From a virus: 24,259 nucleotides of DNA. Under the pieces are notes generated by a model that had not been told where the DNA came from, did not search any database, and worked only from the letters and a program-made list of their open reading frames with translations. The stretch spans positions 1-24,259 of the IMG/VR virus record IMGVR_UViG_3300029787_000321, one strand, 5' to 3'. Shown piece by piece: positions 20,275 through 24,259 of the stretch (positions are counted from its first letter, which is position 1; every line of letters begins with the position of its first letter). Made by a program: the position numbers and the translations under genes.

Positions 20275-22745
20275 TGATCAAAAGTACTCAGCGTTGCGTA
20301 AACGGCGAGGATGTTCATCGGCAGCGGCTGGTCCTGTCGGATCGTGAGCTGCCCATCGGTGTCGTAGTTGCCGTTGAGTTCGATCTCCTTGTCGCCGGTA
20401 AACAGCGCAATCGGCGCGTCCATAGACGTCGCAGACGAGCGAAACGGCACGATGTCCAGGTTGCTGGCATCGCGGCCAACCTTGAGGCCCACTGATCGGT
20501 AGAGCCTGACCGTCAGCTCGTTGATGCGTTTAATCTTGCCCTGCGACGTTCCCATCGCGCTGCCGGCATCTACGCGCAGCGTCCGCAGTGTCGAGTTGTA
20601 GGACAGCCCTGCGTGCGCCTTCGTAACGTACCGCTCCAGCGTGACTGCGCCGCTCGATACTGTCTTGTCAGGATGGACCGAACCATCGCCGAGAATGCTG
20701 ACAGTCTGGCCTTCAAGGTGACTGAGACCTGATAGCGACAACGTCGCCTGTGTGACCGTGGCGCCCGAACTATGCGCCGCTGCGGGACCGACTACGCCAC
20801 GCACGCAGCCCGTCAGGTCGTTCGTGCTTTTGCCGCTGTATGTGATGACCTCGGTGCCAATCTTGATGGCGCCCGAACTGGGGAACGAAGAGGCGTCTGC
20901 CAGCGTGATCGTCGTCTGGTCTGCGGCTTCGTCGCCAGCCAGCGTGCTGGTCACGCCTGTAAAGGTCAGCGAGCTGTCCACGAAGATGGCGTTGTTGACG
21001 TCGGTGCCGAAGTCGAAGTCCTTGATGAACTCGACGTAGCGTTTGGTCGCGCCGTTCACTGTCCGCTTTACGACAACCCAGACTTGATCCTCGTCAAGAT
21101 CGCCAGGGATTGTGGCAATGCTTTCCACGACCGCGTCACCCGTACCGAACGCGCCGCCAATAATCTGACGCGACCAGCCGATAACCTGCTCCTCGCGCTT
21201 GTACGTCATGCAGGCAAGCTGCCCGTCGCCACGACGACCCCAGAGAATGCTGTCAGGCTCCTGCTGGTACGCCAGCTCGTCCAGCCCGTTCTCAGTGATA
21301 TGCTCGGAGATCAACGCGACGTCCGGTGCGATGTAGCCATCGACGTCGAAGTTGAATTGCAGCTCCAGCACTTTACGCTTGGCGCGCTGCACGAACAGCA
21401 CCGCGTTGCCTGCCTGCATCGGCGCGATGTCCGCGGCACCATGACTGGTTTGCTGTTTGATCTGTATGTTGGTTGGGGTGATCGCCTCGTCAGCGCCCGA
21501 CGCGCGGACCACGAACTCGCCGCCCGATGTTCCGACGATCAGGTTTCGCGTCGATGCTAGGAACCTGATGACGTTCACGGTATTAGAACCAATCGTATAC
21601 ACCATGCCGTCGTCGGCTGCGGTCCCGCTCTCGAAGTTTTCGAAGTCTCCGCCCTGGCTGAAGAAAAGCGTCTGCGGCTGCTCTGACGTGCCGGCAAAAA
21701 CCAACCTCTGTTCATAAAACGCAACAGCACGCGGGTAGCCGGTCGTCTTACTAAATGCGCCCAGCGACCACTCGTCAGTCGCAACCAGCTTGCCCTGCAA
21801 CGTGTGGCCGCTGTCGGCTGCTTCTGTTGCCAGATCCGCACCTGGCGCCAGCGTGATGACACTATCGGTCACGTCCACGACCAGATGGCCGTCGGTCGTA
21901 TTGTTTGACGTCGAGCCGCTGATGACGATTGTCTGGCCGATCTTAAAACCCTGATCAATAAACGCAGCGGCTGTGTCCTCGATGCGGTCGTTATGCTCCA
22001 GCCCGGTCGCGTCAGGGTCGCCTTCGTGGAACGAGATCGTAGCGGCCGTGTAACTCGGCAGGATTTCTGCGCGGCCGTCCTCCAACTCCTGCGCTGTGCC
22101 GTCTACCACCGTCGCCGACGTAAACGACGTGATCTTGACGAAGCCGTCCTCAATCTTGACCAACCGACCAACGTCGTCGCTCGTGAACAAGCTGGCGCTG
22201 GCGGTCAGCCGGATTGTGCCGTCACGGCTGTCAGGCGTCAGAGTGGTGGTTGTCGTGTTCTGATCAAGAAACGGGCCGCGGGCTGTCGTCACCTCGGTAA
22301 AGGTCCACGCCGTGTGGCTGGTGCGCGTAATCTTGTAGATAGGATGATTTGGGCTGACGACGTACATGACATCTGCCGCCTGGGCGAACTTGAGGCCGTC
22401 AAGATCTGACGCGGTGTAGACCGTCGTCACCTCGACCGGCGACCCGCTTGATGTCACCGCGCCGCCGTCACGATAGATGCGGAAGTATGTCGGCCCGAAC
22501 TCCAGCACATACGCCTGCTCGACGTTGAACTCGAAAGGGATCAGCCGGACAGCGTTTGAGCTGTTTTTGACCTCGGACACAAAGCGCGTGCCAGGTCGGC
22601 GCATCAGGCCACCATGCGGCTGCACCAGAAAGTTCTCAACCGTCTCGGCGCCGTTGTCGTACTTCGAGATGTCGGTGCGCCCAAAGAGCTTGGGCGTGAT
22701 CTCGCCGGCCGTGAAGTTGGCAAAGGCTGTGCTAACTTTTGGCAC
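20271..22745 (-). CDS. tail tubular protein B (gp12-like nozzle)
   Basis: 824 aa, GTG start immediately after the gp11-like stop with CGAGG upstream. The N-terminus (FTAGEITPKLFGRTDISKYDNGAETVENFLVQPHGGLMRRPGTRFV) is the hallmark of podoviral nozzle proteins. The rest is long beta structure with AVAFYEQRLVFAGTSEQPQTLFFSQGGDFENF, typical of the family propeller. It forms the hexameric tip of the short tail below the gp11 ring. Confidence 0.93.
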   Translation of the reverse strand: MPKVSTAFANFTAGEITPKLFGRTDISKYDNGAETVENFLVQPHGGLMRRPGTRFVSEVKNSSNAVRLIPFEFNVEQAYVLEFGPTYFRIYRDGGAVTSSGSPVEVTTVYTASDLDGLKFAQAADVMYVVSPNHPIYKITRTSHTAWTFTEVTTARGPFLDQNTTTTTLTPDSRDGTIRLTASASLFTSDDVGRLVKIEDGFVKITSFTSATVVDGTAQELEDGRAEILPSYTAATISFHEGDPDATGLEHNDRIEDTAAAFIDQGFKIGQTIVISGSTSNNTTDGHLVVDVTDSVITLAPGADLATEAADSGHTLQGKLVATDEWSLGAFSKTTGYPRAVAFYEQRLVFAGTSEQPQTLFFSQGGDFENFESGTAADDGMVYTIGSNTVNVIRFLASTRNLIVGTSGGEFVVRASGADEAITPTNIQIKQQTSHGAADIAPMQAGNAVLFVQRAKRKVLELQFNFDVDGYIAPDVALISEHITENGLDELAYQQEPDSILWGRRGDGQLACMTYKREEQVIGWSRQIIGGAFGTGDAVVESIATIPGDLDEDQVWVVVKRTVNGATKRYVEFIKDFDFGTDVNNAIFVDSSLTFTGVTSTLAGDEAADQTTITLADASSFPSSGAIKIGTEVITYSGKSTNDLTGCVRGVVGPAAAHSSGATVTQATLSLSGLSHLEGQTVSILGDGSVHPDKTVSSGAVTLERYVTKAHAGLSYNSTLRTLRVDAGSAMGTSQGKIKRINELTVRLYRSVGLKVGRDASNLDIVPFRSSATSMDAPIALFTGDKEIELNGNYDTDGQLTIRQDQPLPMNILAVYATLSTFDQ

Positions 22746-23336
22746 CTAGAACCTCGAAGAGATGAAGACGTCGCTTTCGGTGTAGCTCGCGCGGTCGATG
22801 TTGACCGTGTTTGCCGGCGTACCTTCGGTCGCGTCCACGAAGCGCGCCTCTGATAGTTTGCTCTCGTATGTCGCCATCAGCATCTGCGACAGGCTGGCGC
22901 TGTTGACGAGGGCATACGATATGTCGGCAGCAAGCCGTGACGCGATGGACTCGATCAAAAGCTGGTCGTACTCGTTGGGGTCCGTGATGCGCGCGACATA
23001 GATCATCTTGAATGGTGTCGTGCTGCTGATGATCTTGCGCCCTTCCACGCGGAAGACCGTGTCGGGATCTTGCGGCCGCAGGACGCGCAGACAATAGGGA
23101 TCGGTGGGGAGCGTGTGCTGATGGTCAAACTCAAACGCCGGGGTGTCGCTATCTGCCGCCAGGCTGGTGCGCACGATCAGGCAGTTCCACGGATGCGCGC
23201 GCATGACGGCATCGCGGACAAACTCAAACCGCTGATTGCACACGCGCGCAGCGCGGCTGTCTTCTGTCAGCGAGATGATGTTGCTCGCGCCTATCATGTT
23301 TAAGGCCGAGTTACAGATATCGACGTTTGATGCCAT
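22746..23336 (-). CDS. tail tubular protein A (gp11-like adaptor)
   Basis: 196 aa from ATG 23336 with AAAGGA 6 nt upstream; the longer frame to 23381 is not used because it would include the terminator hairpin. MASNVDICNSALNMIGASNIISLTEDS and ARVCNQRFEFVRDAVMRAHPWNCL is the conserved start of podoviral adaptor proteins. It forms the dodecameric ring between portal and nozzle. The hairpin at 23358-23375 separates it from the capsid genes, as T-phi does in T7. Confidence 0.92.
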   Translation of the reverse strand: MASNVDICNSALNMIGASNIISLTEDSRAARVCNQRFEFVRDAVMRAHPWNCLIVRTSLAADSDTPAFEFDHQHTLPTDPYCLRVLRPQDPDTVFRVEGRKIISSTTPFKMIYVARITDPNEYDQLLIESIASRLAADISYALVNSASLSQMLMATYESKLSEARFVDATEGTPANTVNIDRASYTESDVFISSRF

Positions 23337-23357
23337 GTTGAATCCTTTGAAAAGAAA

Positions 23358-23375
23358 GGGGGGCCGAAGCCCCCC
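23358..23375 (-). terminator. T-phi-like terminator after capsid genes
   Basis: GGGGGGC-CGAA-GCCCCCC, 7-bp perfect GC stem with a UUCG loop on the minus strand, followed there by TTTCTTTTC. It lies between the decoration-like gene and the gp11-like adaptor, the place of the T-phi terminator in T7. It probably keeps capsid mRNA above tail mRNA levels. Confidence 0.75.
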
Positions 23376-23381
23376 TCTCAA

Positions 23382-23888
23382 TCAGTCAACAATGTAGGTG
23401 ATCTTGAACGACAGATCGCCAGCGGTGTCGCCGGCGGCGTCGAACTTGAGGCCCACAAAGTAATGGGTGTTTGGATCGGTGCTGTCGCCAGCATCTTCAA
23501 ACACCTTTTGACCCATCAGGTTGATATTTCTCGCCTCAAACGCGACCTCGGTGCCTGCGCCGCCAACGGCTGCACGCAGGTCAGTGATGGCAGAAGCGTA
23601 AACATCGTCGTCTTTTGCCGTCACATCACCATCGCTGGTGTAGAGACCAACATCACAGGTATTTGTGGTGCCAGAATCTAGGTCGTCGTTGTAGAGGACA
23701 ATGCTCACTATCGCCGCATTAGTCGGGATGGGGGCAAGCATTACCGTGTCACCAGCCGAGAGATCACCAGCCGCGAGCGCGATTGTGCCGCAAGCGACAC
23801 GCATCGAGCCGTGGAGCTGATGGACTGGGCTGTGGACGGGTGGGTCAGCAACGAAGTTGCTGGCGAGGGTCTGATTTACGTTAGCCAT
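23382..23888 (-). CDS. capsid-associated (decoration-like) virion protein
   Basis: 168 aa, ATG preceded by GGGGAGGAG. Beta-rich acidic protein (TIALAAGDLSAGDTVMLAPIPTNAAIVSIVLYNDDLDSGTT, YFVGLKFDAAGDTAGDLSFKITYIVD). It follows the major capsid gene after a 15-nt gap, where decoration or head-fibre proteins lie in many podoviruses. No domain hit can be named; the role is from position and composition. The strong ribosome site implies high expression, as for a capsid component. Confidence 0.7.
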   Translation of the reverse strand: MANVNQTLASNFVADPPVHSPVHQLHGSMRVACGTIALAAGDLSAGDTVMLAPIPTNAAIVSIVLYNDDLDSGTTNTCDVGLYTSDGDVTAKDDDVYASAITDLRAAVGGAGTEVAFEARNINLMGQKVFEDAGDSTDPNTHYFVGLKFDAAGDTAGDLSFKITYIVD

Positions 23889-23903
23889 AATTCACTCCTC
23901 CCC

Positions 23904-24259
23904 TTACTCGTTGCACGCGATTTCAACGACTTTGTCTTCTTCCATCCGGGTCGCCCCGAAGGTCGCGCAGTAGTAAACCTGCGTGGAATAGGACTTGTCG
24001 CTGCGCTCATCGATCCGAGCCATCACGTCTTTACCAACCGCAAGTTTGCAGCCGTCCTGCGCCCATGCGTAGCAAAGGCGTGACGTGCCATCATCCTTGA
24101 GGCGGTTCGAGACGATAAACTCGAATCCAACAAACGTATTGATGTCACCCTGGACCAACGCCTTTACGGTGTTGAAATCCGCTGAAGTGACGGTCGTGTT
24201 GTTGAGCAGGTCTTCAATCTGCTCAGGCGATACAACAATGTACCGCTTGATTGACGGGT
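23904..24259 (-). CDS. major capsid protein, C-terminal 117 residues (5' end beyond window)
   Basis: The frame is open to the right edge; an in-frame TTG at 24158 is not a start. The visible part reads PSIKRYIVVSPEQIEDLL, then FNTVKALVQGDINTFVGFEF, RLCYAWAQDGCKLAVGKDV, DERSDKSYSTQVYYCATFGATRMEEDKVVEIAC. This is the C-terminal half of the HK97-fold capsid protein of podoviruses of this type (phage capsid family). It forms the icosahedral shell. Portal and scaffold genes are expected beyond the right edge. Confidence 0.88.
   Translation of the reverse strand, partial: PSIKRYIVVSPEQIEDLLNNTTVTSADFNTVKALVQGDINTFVGFEFIVSNRLKDDGTSRLCYAWAQDGCKLAVGKDVMARIDERSDKSYSTQVYYCATFGATRMEEDKVVEIACNE

Noticed and set aside
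20772-21560. 262-aa plus-strand ORF
   Set aside because: Antisense to the gp12-like nozzle gene, low-complexity composition, no ribosome site.
1-24259. CRISPR array, insertion sequence or toxin-antitoxin locus
   Set aside because: No regular direct repeats with spacers, no transposase frame and no recognisable toxin or antitoxin pair were found.

Overview
The window looks like part of the genome of a temperate podovirus with T7-type virion genes, carried as free phage DNA rather than as an integrated prophage. Phage genes run to both edges and no host gene is visible. A 44-bp copy of the 3' half of a tRNA-Arg(UCU) gene, which serves as the attachment core, lies inside the phage sequence. The host is probably an alphaproteobacterium of moderate GC. 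This is inferred from the holin family, the small secreted lysis-region protein and the codon/GC character, not from any host gene.

Layout. (1) 1-4556, minus strand: a tightly overlapping early operon. It starts at a Cro-like HTH gene and runs leftward through a Holliday-junction-type nuclease, a Sak4-like RecA-fold recombinase, its DUF669 SSB-like partner, a Cas4/RecB-type Fe-S nuclease, a 56-aa zinc ribbon, a YhhQ/VUT 7-deazaguanine-precursor transporter, a tRNA-guanine-transglycosylase-like (DpdA-like) enzyme and a PAPS-reductase-like PP-loop protein that runs off the left edge. (2) 4557-5369: the genetic switch, with an S24-peptidase CI/LexA-type repressor on the plus strand and palindromic operators on both sides. 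(3) 5370-6159, plus strand: a short operon holding a 34-aa membrane peptide, a small HTH-like protein, a DUF3310 protein and a small unknown. (4) 6103-9023, minus strand: an operon of three small unknowns, a tyrosine integrase, a winged-helix-like protein and a hairpin-controlled small gene. Its promoter region carries an operator resembling those of the switch. (5) 9100-9398: terminator, attP and flanking repeats. (6) 9399-24259, minus strand: the late operon. Read in the direction of transcription it is major capsid (partial), decoration-like protein, gp11-, gp12-, gp13-, gp14-, gp15- and gp16-like proteins, T7-gp17-type fibre, LamG/SPRY adhesin, chaperone-like protein, secreted protein, membrane/coiled-coil protein, holin, muramidase and a nuclease.

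How it works together. The repressor probably controls all three early units through shared operators of the form CATTAC-N5-GTAATG: leftward cro/recombination/DNA modification, rightward DUF3310, and leftward integrase. Integrase would recombine attP into a host tRNA-Arg gene and restore its 3' end. The most novel-looking part is the left end. A transglycosylase-like protein overlaps a YhhQ transporter gene, which suggests salvage-based insertion of a 7-deazaguanine into phage DNA, with no de novo queuosine-type synthesis genes in view. A second theme is gene-gap hairpins. Most gaps in the minus-strand operons hold a strong stem-loop just upstream of the next ribosome-binding site. One of these places the Shine-Dalgarno sequence inside a terminator-like hairpin, and another sits where T7 has its T-phi terminator.
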